A stretch of DNA of 64,000 nucleotides, taken from the NCBI GenBank assembly GCA_948567375.1, contig OX419756.1:69578333-69642332 (forward strand), read 5' to 3'. Origin of the DNA: Lunularia cruciata (taxonomy: Eukaryota > Streptophyta > Marchantiopsida > Lunulariales > Lunulariaceae). Below, piece after piece: positions 1 to 11,808 of the stretch (within the stretch, counting starts at the first letter, position 1; each line of letters starts with the position of its first letter). The translations under genes and the position numbers were made by a program. The notes below the pieces were generated by a model. The model did not search any database. It had not been told where the DNA came from and saw nothing but the letters and a program-made list of their open reading frames with translations.

Positions 1-997
1 TTGACAAGAAAAGAGCACATTGTAATATTAGTATAAGTGCTAATAACAAGATCATCTACAAAGATATGGGTCAGAAATGACCAGAAGTGAAGGAAAAGTG
101 TCATAAGGTGTAGTTCATTCATTGTTTCTGTTTGAATTTCTTGGGCAGAAACCACTCCCGGTTCAAGGTTAGAAGCAAACACTATGGTGGTCTATGGCAA
201 ACTAGAAAGATTTTAAATCACTCTCAAAATTAATGTAACCACATTTGCCTCAAAGGTGATGGTTCACTTTACCCAAGGCCTCCAACCTCAACAACATATA
301 CTATTGTGGTACCCACATTTTATTTTATTTTAAGTTTAAGGAGTGAGAAGGGATATTGGGAGTAGAAAAGAAAACTACTTGTAGGAAAGGAGTCAGATTC
401 AAATCCAAAGTATGTAATCTGATCCAAGCCAAGGAAGGTGAACTTGTATTGGAATGGATCTTGCCCTCAGATTGGAGTGTTGATAGTTTCAAGCCCAGGA
501 TACTCAGATTGTAGAAAAGAAATGAAAACTCACCTCAGGGTGAAGACACCTGATCCAGTGGTCTTTGGTTGAAAGCTTGAATCAGGCCATACCAACAAAG
601 AAAGTGCACCATCTGTGAAGGGCTACCTTGTGCAACCTTGTATTCAAAAGTCACTTGAGAAAACATTTATTATGCGTGATTTATGATTGAAGAATGGCTG
701 AAACTTGGAGAGCTATTAAAGTGAGAATTGACTTGGTGGATTTTACAATATTCAGTCAAATTTTTCTAGTCTTGTGAATTACATTTGAGTTGCAGTGCAA
801 GTCATGTGGTTGCTATGTGCAAAAGGCAGTGAGGATAATCAGGTCAATTGCCTTGCAGAGGTAGTTTTTAGGGTTTTGTGATCTCTATTAGGAATCCAGA
901 CATTTGAGGGGTCAACATTATAGCTAGATTTGAAGCTCTTGGCAGATTGTGAATTACATTTTTGGCTTGGAACAAAAATTTGAGTTTTCTAGGGTTT
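1..997. other. 5' flank, no gene recognised
   Basis: About 1 kb with no sustained coding frame. The last ~110 bases resemble the region upstream of the second coiled-coil ORF copy (56314-56430 on the other strand), including a CTAGGGTTT run at 989-997 directly before the ATG. Nothing else recognisable was seen. Confidence 0.5.
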
Positions 998-3613
998 ATG
1001 ACTAAAATTGCAGCTAGCAATTGTGAGGAGGGACCAGTGGAGGAGGAAAAGTGGGAATCCCACTTGGTGGATGGAAGACAATTGGAGGCTTGTGTTGGGA
1101 AATGATGCAAGAGAACCAACCAAAATTACCTTCAATTAGAAATGTGATGCCTCAAAGGAAAAAGAGGAGTTGAACACATTGTTCAATGCATCAAGGAAGA
1201 ACAATGGCTACAAGGTGGATACTTATGTGATCTCATATGATGGAATATCATTGGAGCCATAATGGTGATGATGAAGCCAGAGCAAACCACATATACTACA
1301 AAGCAACAGGCCATGTTCTTCCACATGATGCTTGTAGGTGTTAGTGTCAATTGGGCGGCATGTTTTTACCAATGGACAAGGAAAATGGTGTTGTAGTGGA
1401 GGATGGACCTGCCACCACATTACTTCATGCTTTTTGCAGCGCATTTTTATCTTGCATTAAATCTGATGACAGCCAAAGAGAGGCAGAACATGGTATCACA
1501 TTTTTATCCTAACTTAAGACGAGTTGCTGGTCCCAAAAAAGTGTGATTCATGGCTGAGATGCAAGAGAACAATCAGGACTTGATAAGAACAGGATGAGAG
1601 AAGTTAATTTCAACTACAATCCCAAAGCTGAAGAAACAGTCCAGACCTGAGGATGCCTTATCACCAGCCTAGAGAAGGCCAAGAAGAAGACTCAACCTGA
1701 TCCAAGCCATGGCAGTGGTAGACTTGTCTTCAAGTTCAGAAGGACTTAGAATTGGAGTTAGGTGATTGCAACTTTGGCCAAAGTTGCAGACAATCTTATC
1801 AGAAGAAGAAGGGGAGCAAGAGGACAATCCATTTCAAGGGATAAACTACTTGTCAAATGTGGTGTGTACCTTGCTGGTGTACTTGAGAGAGAGGATGCAA
1901 GAAGTGAAAGAAGACCATAATGAGGTAACGACCAAATTACAAATGGTGAAGGCAGTGAATGTAGACATATAGAGTTAGGAGATGATGCTAACTCATGTGC
2001 ACCAAGAATCCTAAGTACTTTGGGTAGATGCGGTTGTACAATAATAGACATTGGCAGATCTGCAAGAGAGTTATGACCAGCAAGGCAAGTACTTGGTGAA
2101 AGAGCTCCTCAAGCAAAAGGAAGGATTGATGAAGACAAAGGACGAGCTCCATAAGACGCAAACTGACCTGGTCCAGCAGGTTACACAAATCTGAATGCAG
2201 GAACAAAGTATTGCAGAACTAAGGATGGTTGTTGCCGAGAAAGATCAGGATTGGATATTAAGATGGCAAACTAACTAAGGGCAGAAAAAAATCTACACAC
2301 TCTTGTTCAGCAAGCCATAGTACAATTATCCAAGATGGGAGATGATATGAAGGCAAGGAGGAGAAGCACTCTATGGAAGTGCATAAACTTCAGATGCAGT
2401 TTGGGAAGCAATAACCCAGTGTGAGGTGCTCTCAATGAAGGAGGGATCAGATTGAATAAGTGACATGACTCGGCGGTTCAAGGCAATGTTCAGCATTGGA
2501 GCCAAGGCAGAGTTAGAAGAGTCATATCTATACAAGTTGAAGTTGCTGGTACAAGAGACTTGTAGGGAGAAGGTGAAGGTGAAGGATGTAGACATGAATA
2601 GCTTGTTGATTTGCTTTAGAGATTGTGTAGATAGGAAATTAAGAGAAGTAGGAGATAATATTTGCTTTAGATTAGACTTAGTTAAGCAAAATGTAGATAG
2701 TGCTGCCACTACTCTGAGTGAGTATGCAATGTCCCAACCCAAAGTAGTTGAGATCAGAGTGTAGGTGAATTCAGTAGAGTTACTCAAGTCCTATGAGAGA
2801 ATTAGAATAAGAGAGGAGGATATCATTAGGATATCTATGACTTCAGTTGTAGTATAGACCAATGATGTGACTACAGTAGAGGTAGATGAAAGAGGCACTT
2901 GCAGTTACTTTAGATGTGGAAGCCAACGTAGGAGGAGTACTTGGATTGGATCCAAGTCAATATTAGTTACAGACCTGAAGTAGTGGTTTTGTGAGTAGAG
3001 TTGCTTTGTATCTACAATATTGGTAGAAGTGGTTGTAACAATTAAGTAGTTTAGGTAACTTTTGTAGCATCCAAGTGATGTGACTACTTAGTGTAGACCT
3101 TCAAATGGTTTTGTACTCAATAGTGAGCAGAATTTAGGGTTTCAATTGGAAGAAGCAAGACTTCATGAATTGAAATTGCTAGTGTAGGAGACGAGGAAGA
3201 AGAAAGTGAAAGATGTACAATTGAATAAATTATTGATAAGTCTGAGATATTGAGTAGATAGGAAGATATTAAAAGTAGAAGAGAATGTTTGTCTTAGATT
3301 AGATTTAGCAAGACAAGAGTTAGATGAGATTCAGAAGGATAGGGGAAAATCCGATGTGAAATAGTAGAAGTAGGAGTGCAAGTGTCTTAGGGTGACATAC
3401 CTTAGACATTAGGGAAGAATGGGTTAGAGGATAGAGATGTAAATAGATCACCCATGGTCTCAATTGTAGAGTGGTAAAGAAGTGATAGAACTAGTAGAGG
3501 ATGTAGTAGTATTAGATAGACCTAAAGAAGGGAAATTCATGAAGGAATATAGGGTTTGGAAGCCAAAGTTGTGGTTGACATCCGATTGGAGTAGCAAAAA
3601 ATTTGAGATTTGA
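998..3613 (+). pseudogene. Degenerate coiled-coil ORF, copy 1
   Basis: No known family recognised. The ATG at 998 follows a CTAGGGTTT element and starts MTKIAASNCEEGP, matching MAKIALSDCEEGP in the minus-strand copy at 56313. A conserved N-terminal domain follows (NGYKVDTY near 1208; FAAHFYLALNLM near 1432), then a charged linker. From about 1780 to 3600 there is a long Lys/Glu/Leu-rich coiled coil, ending in ELVEDVVVLDRPKE and a stop at 3611-3613. Many in-frame stops and shifts make it a pseudogene. It lies directly upstream of an LTR end (3614-4367), and a related ORF occupies the same position at 49828-56313. It could be an extra ORF of a gypsy element, an ORF inside a long LTR, or a captured host gene; the sequence does not settle which. 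Confidence 0.6.
2465..3613 (+). repeat. Tandemly repeated C-terminal module of the coiled-coil ORF
   Basis: Two related modules lie in tandem. The first (about 2465-2880; LYKLKLLVQET, NICFRLDLVKQ) matches the version at 40800-41197 best. The second (about 3142-3613; LHELKLLV, NVCLRLDLARQELDEI) matches the version at 49828-50540 best. Copy 1 therefore carries both sub-types end to end, suggesting duplication or recombination between family members. Confidence 0.6.
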
Positions 3614-4367
3614 AGAGGAAAATATGAAGAGTTGCATTTTCATTTTGGATCTATAGGTTGGTAAAGTTGTTATAGAATGGTATATTTTTTAGTTTACTGC
3701 CGAGGTGCTTTGCCTATTTAAAGGAAAAATTTGCAGTCTTATGTTGCTTAGTATTCATAATTTCTAAAGATAGATAAAGCAAAATGCTGACTCTTAGTTC
3801 TTGTCACTTGAGCTTAATTCTGAGTATCAATTTTGTGCTTGTGTTTTTTAGTGTTTGGAGAATTTCAAATTGCAAGTCAATGTGTTTGTTGGATGTTGGA
3901 TTCTGCAACCTTGATTTTATTCTATATGTTTGATCCTGAGTAGATAGCAATCAAAACAATACCTTGACAAATCTGAGAGGAATTGTAGTGTTGATAGTAT
4001 TCTGCATTTTTGAGTGCAGCGTGAGCTTGATGTGGAGCAATTTTGACCAAGGAAATTGTGCCTTCAGTGGAGGGATTGAACAAAAGTCTAAGGCAAAGTC
4101 ATTTAACAATGAAGTAGCCATCTTTGGGAGAATCTAAATCATCACAATCAAAGTTGGTTTGGGAAAGATTGGATGGTATTGTGATTATGGAGTGTGATCA
4201 GTGCTTGTTACTCTCTTTTGGATGTGATTTCTATCTAAGAGACTAAAAAATAACTCAAGAAGAACTACATAGTTTCTTTGTATTTGACCATTTTTTACTT
4301 GTATCTATGTGGGAACAAACTTTATTTACCTGATTACCACAAAAGTGATACTTGTTGGGTTATCACA
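3614..4367 (+). mobile_element. LTR 3' portion (gypsy, Athila-like family)
   Basis: About 750 bases of non-coding sequence close to the reverse complement of 49046-49827; the last ~360 bases also match 35660-36070. In those two loci the block ends directly before a primer-binding site, so it is an LTR end. It contains a TATA-like CTATTTAAAGG near 3713, and ends TATCACA at 4367. No clear primer-binding site follows here; the expected site seems deleted. Confidence 0.6.
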
Positions 4368-4880
4368 AATATAATGACCAAGGGAGTCATGGAGAGATTG
4401 GAACTTGGAAAAATGACCAAGATTTCTACTCTTATTTGGATGGCGAATAGAAGACAACATTGCTCCCTTGGATTGTTATCAAAGTTCCTCACACTCATTG
4501 GCAAACAAGCTTTCTTAGTTGATTACTTGATCATGGACACCCTTGTTCAGGCACAATTCTCCTTACTACTAGGCATCTTGTGGCTGGTTGAGGCTGACGT
4601 CACCTTCTGGTGGGTAGGGAAGTTGATATTTGGGGAAAAAACAAAACATTTGACACTTCCAATGCCCAATAGCACCACTTTGAGCTCAAACCAAGATGGA
4701 GAACCAAGCTTTAACATGGATGTTAAAGCTCATGCTCATGTTGAAAGCAATAAAGAACTTGCATATGCCATTGCTAATTGCCTCTTTGTTATAGAGGACA
4801 AAATGAGCGGTCTTGCAATGCCAAAATGCATCCCTCCTAACTCCCTAACAAGATTCTTCCTTCGATCACTTGAACCATAA
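4368..4880 (+). pseudogene. Gypsy protease-region fragment
   Basis: An open stretch of about 170 codons. The segment around 4480-4640 (LIGKQAFLVDYLIMDT, then LLLGILWL) matches the C-terminal half of a retroelement aspartic protease, where ILLGRPWL-like motifs are usual. The same layout occurs at 38380-38530 in the plus-strand Athila-like element. The catalytic D-[ST]-G segment was not found, so this is a fragment and not a host gene despite its open frame. Confidence 0.5.
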
Positions 4881-5559
4881 CATGTTCTTGCTATTCATGC
4901 ATTCTTGACCCTACATGGACTTTGATCCTAGATCCCCATAATTTGGAACACTACCTTTCTTCAACCAAAATTCCCCTTTCCATACACACAAGAGCACACT
5001 TGTGAAACCTCCACTACATCTTGCTTCAACAATGTGCATGATATTGATTGCCAAGATGAGGAGACCAAGCCGTAGTGCCTCCATCTTGATAGACTCTCTT
5101 TGATGACACTTTTATCCCATGCATAGAAGTCATTTTGACTTCCACTCTTTAGGAAGATGTTTCTATTCACCTAATAAATCCTGCCCTCCATGTTTCCATG
5201 GAGGCAACCAAGCTCCAATGCACAAACACTCCCGTTGGCAGACAATAACATCAAGCTTGCAAAACAATTGCTGAATGAACAAAAAAACCCATCATACAAT
5301 TCATAAGGATATGCTACATTGATATTTCTTGGAGAAACCTCCCAAGCAGCCATTCAACCCTATTCCTCTTCAGATTCAAGTTGTAGATGAGTTCCATGAC
5401 ATAGACATTTCATGTCTTGACAAACAACCCAAATAGGTGAAGATCAATACCAATGTGCCAGAAGAAGATCACCTAGCTTATCAGACTCTCTTCTACAAGT
5501 GCTGAGATGTGTTTACTTATGACTACATGAACTCCAATTTGTTGATCTACAGCAATCTC
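4881..5559 (+). other. Degenerate protease-RT spacer
   Basis: No intact frame. Patches near 5380-5530 read like the segment that precedes RT in gypsy polyproteins. It is best explained as decayed pol. Confidence 0.35.
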
Positions 5560-5990
5560 AGCATCAGATTTTTCTCTATTTTGATGCTATACCATTCAGA
5601 TCCAAACCCTACCGGTTGAACCCAATTTATGCTCAAAAGGTGTAGGGAGAACTTGACAAACTACTCAAGTGCAGATTTATGTATCCTATAGGGAGAATAG
5701 AATGGGTCCCCAATCTTGGTTGTCCCAAAGAAGGATGTGGGCAAGGTGCAGATCTGTGTTGGCTTTTGGAAACTAAATGCCCAAACCATCTTGGACCCAT
5801 CTCCCATCCTATTCACAATTATGATGTTGGACAAGGTTGCACACCACCAATGCTTCTAATCCATGGATGCCTTTTTGGGCCACAACCATGATATTTCCTT
5901 GAAGGACCTGTATAAGACCACCTTTGTCATAGAATGAGGTACCTATGCATACCAATGTTATGTTGTGGTTTTCATAGCCTATAAAAAGTA
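5560..5990 (+). pseudogene. Gypsy reverse transcriptase, N-terminal fragment
   Basis: Reads (with stops) SPILVVPKKDVGKVQICVG and then FWKLNAQTILDPSPIL, MLDKVAHHQCF and GTYAYQCY. These are the fingers and first palm motifs of Ty3/gypsy RT (normally VKKKxGKxRxCVDFRxLN and TEWGTYxY). It stops before the catalytic FxDD segment, where unrelated sequence begins. Confidence 0.7.
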
Positions 5991-8040
5991 AACTGGTGTG
6001 GTTTATCTCCGTAAAGATGAAGTAGGTTGTATGACGGATCTCATGGTTGAGCTATTAACATGTGAGAAATCTATATACATGTTTGTGATTTACTCATATG
6101 GATTATGGTCTTGTCCTCTTTGAGTGCTTTTGTGTATTTAGGTGGTGGAGAGTTGAGAGAGAGGTTTTAATTTGAGTAGTCTCGAGTGGCAGGATGACAT
6201 TGGGAGTGAAAGTTGTAGTAGAGAGTGAGCGTTAGAGCATTGGAGGAAGTGTTTGAGCAAGAGATGTCCCATGCTCTTAGTCTACCACTCCCAAATCCTT
6301 TTTTAGGGTTTAGATTCTACATTGCAAAGGCTTACGGGATTGGATGATGGTACATTTTGGGACAATATTCATGGAGTCGCTGATAGAAAACCTAAAGTAT
6401 ATGACTTGAAAATCTATGTGCTCTTATAGATGGAGAATGAATTAATTTTTCTCATAAGGTTCAAGGTGGAGTTGTGGAGTCCATTGTCAAAAAGTGAAGA
6501 AACTAAATGACAAAAAAATGCATTGGTTGGGTCCCAAGAGAGGAAGTATATAGTTTTTGACCATCAAAGGAGGTTAGAAAGGGCATTTGAGGATGAAAGA
6601 CAAAAATTAGAGAGAGGAGCTAGTAGGCTAAAATTTGGAGATAGAAAGAAAATGATTTGAGTAGATTCTATGGGAGATATGAATGATTGAATCAAAGGGG
6701 TAGAATTCATACCCAAGACCACAACACAGATAATTTGGAGAGCTTTATGAGATATCTTCATAATTTTTCAATGGAATTAAAGAGTGGACAGAGTGCTAAG
6801 TGTAGGAAATTTTGGGTTTTGATCAATCTCAAATCAATTTTGATCAATTGAAGTTGTAGCTTTGGGAATTAAGGTGTTGGAGATCAAATGCTGATAAGGT
6901 TTAGAATTTTGGCCACTCCTTAAGTTATGGTTTGAATCCCCTTATGTATATTTCCAATATTATTAGTAGTTAGGTCTTTCAACTTTGTGAAAAGGTTCTA
7001 TATGAATTTCTTTGATCAAGAATTCATGGTCTTGGATCAAGCATACTTGGATCTATAGAGCTCACAAGTTAGCTCAACTAAGGAATTGATCAATATCTAG
7101 AGATTGGGGTTGGATTAGGTTATTAAAATTTGCAAGAGTTTAGGCAAGAGCATAGCCAACTATTGTGAAAATTTTGGTTGGCCTTTGGGTCCATGGAGAG
7201 TGAGAGTTGATGAAACAAGTTTTATTAGAAATTTATCATAAGCTTAATAGAGCATATATATCTTCAATCATGATTGAATGTCAATTCTCCTATTTGTTGT
7301 GACTATGATTGAGTAGTTTAGATTTCTTGATTGTTTGTGAGGATTAATTGTATCTTTGATCTAGAAATCTATATAAAGTTGCTAAGAACCTGGAGTAAAC
7401 CCTAAATTAGGGATTTCAAAATTAAAGTAGAAATTAAATCAAATTGCACAAGTTTGAAAACTTGTCAAGATAGCTTTAGTGATCAAATTGTGTCTTATTT
7501 CATATCTTTGGAAAGCTTATCTTACATGCTTTCCACTAAATTATAGAACATTTGAATCCAAATCACATAAAGAAAAAAATGTCCATATGAGTTGCACATA
7601 GTTTTCTCTATTTAAAAGACATAGAATTTCTCCACTTGGAGTACATATTGGAAAAAACTTGGAATATAGATTAAAATTAGCTTGAGGACACATTAGGTGG
7701 CTTTGAAGCTGATTTCCACCAAAAGCATGGAGAGTTGTTGAATTCTTGTGGTTGGATCTTCTTCATGCTTGCATGCTTGTTTATACTCCCATTTGGCTTG
7801 GATTGGTGTGTGTGCATTGTGCTTAGGTTCTTTCCTTCTAAGATTATTATTCATTTCTCCTTGGACATTCTGGAAGTGATGACCAATAGATCAAGAGTGA
7901 ATGTTATGATGATTGGTCAGGTTGCCCATTACTTTCCCAACTTGGTAGAAAGAATCTTAGATACAAGAGTGGAGAGTTTCATTGATTGGGTACTACACAT
8001 GCTCAAACTAATAGGGACCAATTAACAAACAAACTCTGAT
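5991..8040. other. 2 kb non-coding block splitting the gypsy RT
   Basis: No coding frame recognised. RT coding stops near 5990 and resumes with the RT thumb near 8237, so this block probably replaced or was inserted into the RT palm. No LTR termini or target duplication were found. A 96-codon open frame at 7735-8025 has no recognisable motif. Confidence 0.4.
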
Positions 8041-8880
8041 CCATAAGCACAACTAGTCACCATATGTGTTCCCAGATAGAGAAAGGCAAAGTACAACACC
8101 GGGAGATGCCCTTTGAATTATAGAATGCTCCCCCAACATTCCAATGCTACATGATGGACTCCTTCCAAAAATTACAAATAGAAGTAGAGCTCTAGCTTGA
8201 CAACATGTGCGTGCAAAGTGCTTGTACTGACCACATTTGGGCACTACGGGCGGTCTTACAAACTTTTCGGCAGGTGAGGATTCCCTCAACTTGCAAAAAT
8301 GCTTATTTGCAGACTCTCGTAGCCCCCTTCTCTATAATCTTGTTTGTGAGAATGGTATGATGATAGATCCCAAAAAAATCCAAACCATCCATAATCCTAG
8401 AGACATTTTTATGACCTACATAGGTTATTACTGCCAATATATCCATATTTACACAAAATTGGTTCCACATTGTTGGCCTTTTTGCCCTTTTAGTTGATTT
8501 TGTTTGGACATACAAATGTATAGAGGCTTGAATTTCCATGTCTTCATGGACATCTTAAACACTACTATGGATGTGGTCTTTGCACAATGTGACAAAGAAC
8601 TCCGAGAACATCCAATTTATTCATGCAAGCTGGCAACCCAAGTCAGCCAAACAAAATTACTATACCATGGAACAAGAATGTCTTGAAATGATCTTTGTAG
8701 TACAAAAGTTCCATCACTACTTTGTGGGAATAGATTTTTATTCCACATAGAACATAAGGCCTTTAAATATCTCAGTAATAAACCATGCAATGCAAGTAGA
8801 CTAGCCCAATGCATGTTACTCTTGCAAGAATTCTCTTTTCTGATAGAATACCATCTCCGAAAATCTCATGACAATGTAGA
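8041..8880 (+). pseudogene. Gypsy RT thumb and RNase H fragment
   Basis: At 8270-8480 the frame reads LQKCLFADSRSPLL, CENGMMIDPKKIQTI and GYYCQYIHIYTKLV, the RT thumb. RNase H follows at 8640-8750 in another frame (TMEQECLEMIFVVQKFHHYF, GIDFYST), the conserved stretch before the DHxAL motif. Frameshifts and stops break both. Confidence 0.65.
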
Positions 8881-9129
8881 TTTCCTTTCCTGTATTGTAG
8901 ACCCTCCTATAGAGTGCTCCCTTAGCACCAATCCTGTAGATTTCCAATTATTCTATATGTTACACAACATAACTACTTGATCATCTTGGATAATCCAAAT
9001 TTGTCTTTATATCTCTATGTGCAACATGCCTTTTGATTTTCCCAAACCCAACACAAATCATTCCCCATGTCAGCCTTTCCCTTCACTATACTGCATGGAT
9101 AATTGTACTAAATAGGCATAGATAATGTC

Positions 9130-10170
9130 TTTCAAGAGGTGCATAGAGCTAGAAGATGCTCACCTAGTACTGCAAGCATGCCCCATTGACAATTCTGGTG
9201 GACATTTCTCTTGCAAGACAATCACTCAGGAAGTGTACCTCACTGGCTACTGGTGGCCACCTATCCCTTAGGGTGCCAATAGGTATGCCCACATATGTGA
9301 TGCTTGTCAATGTGGAAGTAAACCCTTATCCAAGTACTGCTTGCCTCTCCAATTGGTCTTAGCGGCTGAACCATTTCAGAAATGGAGACTCAATTTCATA
9401 GAACATGTCAATCCCAGAGCTTTTAGAACAAGGCACCAATACATCATCATGGAAGTTGAATACATCACAAAATGGGCCAAAGCTGAGTCCTTTGTCAACA
9501 ATTCTGTTGTGATCAGCATTCAATTTTAACACAAAAATCATCTCCAGATTTGACATTCCCCTATGCATTATCACAAACAATGGGTTTCACTTTGTCAACA
9601 AAGACATATGGGACTTGACAACCACTTATGGGATTCATCACCACTGTTCTACCCCTTATCATGTGCAAGCAATGGTGAAGGCAAACAAACAATGGTATTC
9701 TACTAACCATCCTCAAGAAGAATGTGAGTTCAAACCCAACCGATTGGAACAAAAAACTTGTAGGTGCATTATGGGATTATTGTACCGCAGGCAAGCTCAC
9801 AACAGGCTTCACCCTATTCCAACTTGTTTATGGGCAAGAGGCAATTTTTCTCATTGAATTCTTGATCCCGTCACTCCGAGTCTTGACGGGCACTTTGATT
9901 GGGACATCTTAGTCTAGCAAGGGTAGATCACAAAAGTACAAGTTTTTTTTATTGCACAACCTAATAGAAAAATGTCTTTGTGCCTTGTACAGGCAATATA
10001 CCACCCAAGCTAGATGTAAAACCTACTTTGACTCCAAAACCAAAGAAGTCGTGCTCTACAAAAAATATGGTTTTAAAATTCAATGACAAAGTGGGCCAAT
10101 TCCCTAGCAAACTCACAGAAAAGTGGCTAGACCTTACAAAATACATTAAGTTTTTGACAATGAATCAATA
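9130..10170 (+). pseudogene. Gypsy integrase fragment
   Basis: Integrase core is recognisable across frames: a degenerate zinc-binding part near 9240-9320, then EPFQKWRLNFI, HQYIIMEVEYITKWAKAE (9370-9490), RFDIPLCIITNN (9548-9585), GIHHHCSTPYHVQAM (9630-9675) and LVYGQEA (9825). The C-terminal part at 10060-10140 has VLKFNDKVGQFPSKLTEKWL. In the second core motif the catalytic Asp reads Asn (TNN instead of SDN). Inactive. Confidence 0.65.
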
Positions 10171-11230
10171 AAATTGGAGACACAAGACAGAGAAATTCTA
10201 GTATCTTGTACTAATGGCATGAAGTGTAGACATTACTACCCGCACTTCATTTCATTACAAGGTAGTGAAGAAAAGATCTCACAAGAAACTAGCTATTTTT
10301 ATCATCACAGAAGAGAACACTACTGGAAAATTGTTCCTGGACCACCTTTATGGTAAGGGACTTCCATAGCAAGAAAACTCTTCTTCAAGATTTGGAGTAA
10401 ACCCACCATTATTTGGGATCAATGGCAGGTGCCTTGACATAGTGGGACTCTCCCACACAAACCTGCAACCTATGAAAATGGACTCACACTAAGGTACAGA
10501 AATATTCAAAGCCTTGTAGCAATTAAAGGACATGCTGCTTTACATTCAAGCGCAAAATGGCACCACACAAAGGATGATTTGTCTCCAATGCCCAAACGGC
10601 ATGAAATTCATGATTGTTTCCATCCATCCACAAAAAATGCCAGAATTATCAAAATGCTTCAGATCCCGGAGTTGACAGATGCAACATGCAAAGAAAAATG
10701 AATTCCTTGCAAGTAAGTCCAAATTTTCTAGGAAGCAATCCTGTTCCTATAGATACCTTGTAGGATTAATTGCACTCATTACTTTATGAACTGAGAGCAT
10801 TGACACTCACATGATAGCAATACAACAAGGGCTATGACATTTCATAAGTAGAAAGCACTTACAAGCAAATGGACCTAATCATGCCAAGAACTTTGAGAAA
10901 TCAACAAGAACCTCACCTTGTTATGCAAGACAAAACATCTGGCTGCCAAAGTGATTGGGGGACCAATCTTGGACATGTTAGATTGAACAGGTCAAGGTGC
11001 TATTGTCTCTGCTATATACAAATTATATTAATAAGTAGAAACTACCAAGGACTACCATTCCACCAATGCCAATTCTGTAGAAAATCTTTGAAGAAGTCAT
11101 CAAAGAGTTGGGAAGATTGGCTGAATGCATTGACACAGTAATCCTTACAAGAAGCCAAGAACTCTCACTAAAAGAAGGAGCTATAGCATCCACCTATATA
11201 CAGGTGGGCTACTTATGTGATTTTAGTAAT
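10171..11230 (+). other. Post-integrase region of the gypsy element
   Basis: No family recognised. Short open stretches (10869-11141; KIFEEVIKELGRLAEC near 11080) may be remains of a 3' ORF. No 3' LTR was found. Confidence 0.3.
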
Positions 11231-11430
11231 ATGGACCCAAAAAATGGAGAAACATGGAAGTAGACGGGCTATGGAACATTGTAGCCCACAAATTCTACCT
11301 TCCAACTGACAAGGAGCTCATAAGAGTACACAAGATGGTGGTGGAAATCCAAGTGGATTTGGCAGTCATCTGCTTTGATTTTTGTAGTCCCTTGTGATAG
11401 CCCAGTGGACTGTAATCCATGCAGTCATAA

Positions 11431-11650
11431 GAATAGGTCATTCCCATGAGGGTTTGGAATTGGCTATTGTTACGTGTCACCTTATGGAAAGTACAAGAAT
11501 CAAAGTAAATGACTACAAGAATCATGGATTAAGCATTAAGCATTAAGCATGGATTCTCGTTACATGAGGGTGTGGAATTGGCTGGGAATGAAGGGAAAGT
11601 GTCACTTAGTCACAAGTTGGCTATTGTTACGGATTTAACCTTTTGGGTAG
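11431..11650 (+). repeat. Imperfect local duplication
   Basis: The phrases CATGAGGGT.TGGAATTGGCT and GGCTATTGTTACG occur at 11435-11475 and again at 11557-11630, around a triplicated TTAAGCA heptamer at 11528-11546. Non-coding. Confidence 0.5.
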
Positions 11651-11771
11651 GACAATTCATAGAAGGGGGTAGAGTACCCTTCTGAGGCACACTACAATAA
11701 AGACAAAGTCACTAAATCACATTCACAAGTGATATCTCAATGCATGAGCTCTTGAAGGTGATGATTCAGTC

Positions 11772-11808
11772 TGTTGTGTTGATCAAGGGCCCCTTGATCA
11801 ACACAACA
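11772..11808. repeat. Perfect 18-bp inverted repeat with 1-nt centre
   Basis: Left arm TGTTGTGTTGATCAAGGG (11772-11789) is followed by one C and then its exact reverse complement (11791-11808). The arms would form a near-complete hairpin or cruciform. Flanking bases do not extend the pairing. It could be the footprint of a small hairpin element. Confidence 0.85.

Larger units (their letters stand above)
4368..10200 (+). mobile_element. Ruined Ty3/gypsy element, plus strand
   Basis: Protease, RT, RNase H and integrase remnants occur in the order PR-RT-RH-INT, the Ty3/gypsy order. No gag is seen after the LTR end at 4367, so gag is deleted or the LTR belongs to another element. The RT is split by about 2 kb of unrelated sequence (5991-8040). 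The integrase C-terminus (LVYGQEA, then FLIPSLRVL one frame on) resembles the Tat/Athila side of Ty3/gypsy rather than chromoviruses. No 3' LTR was recognised. Confidence 0.6.

Noticed and set aside
4278..4880. 200-codon open frame as a possible host gene
   Set aside because: It starts inside the LTR end, and its second half matches the retroelement protease C-terminus in the proper place before RT.
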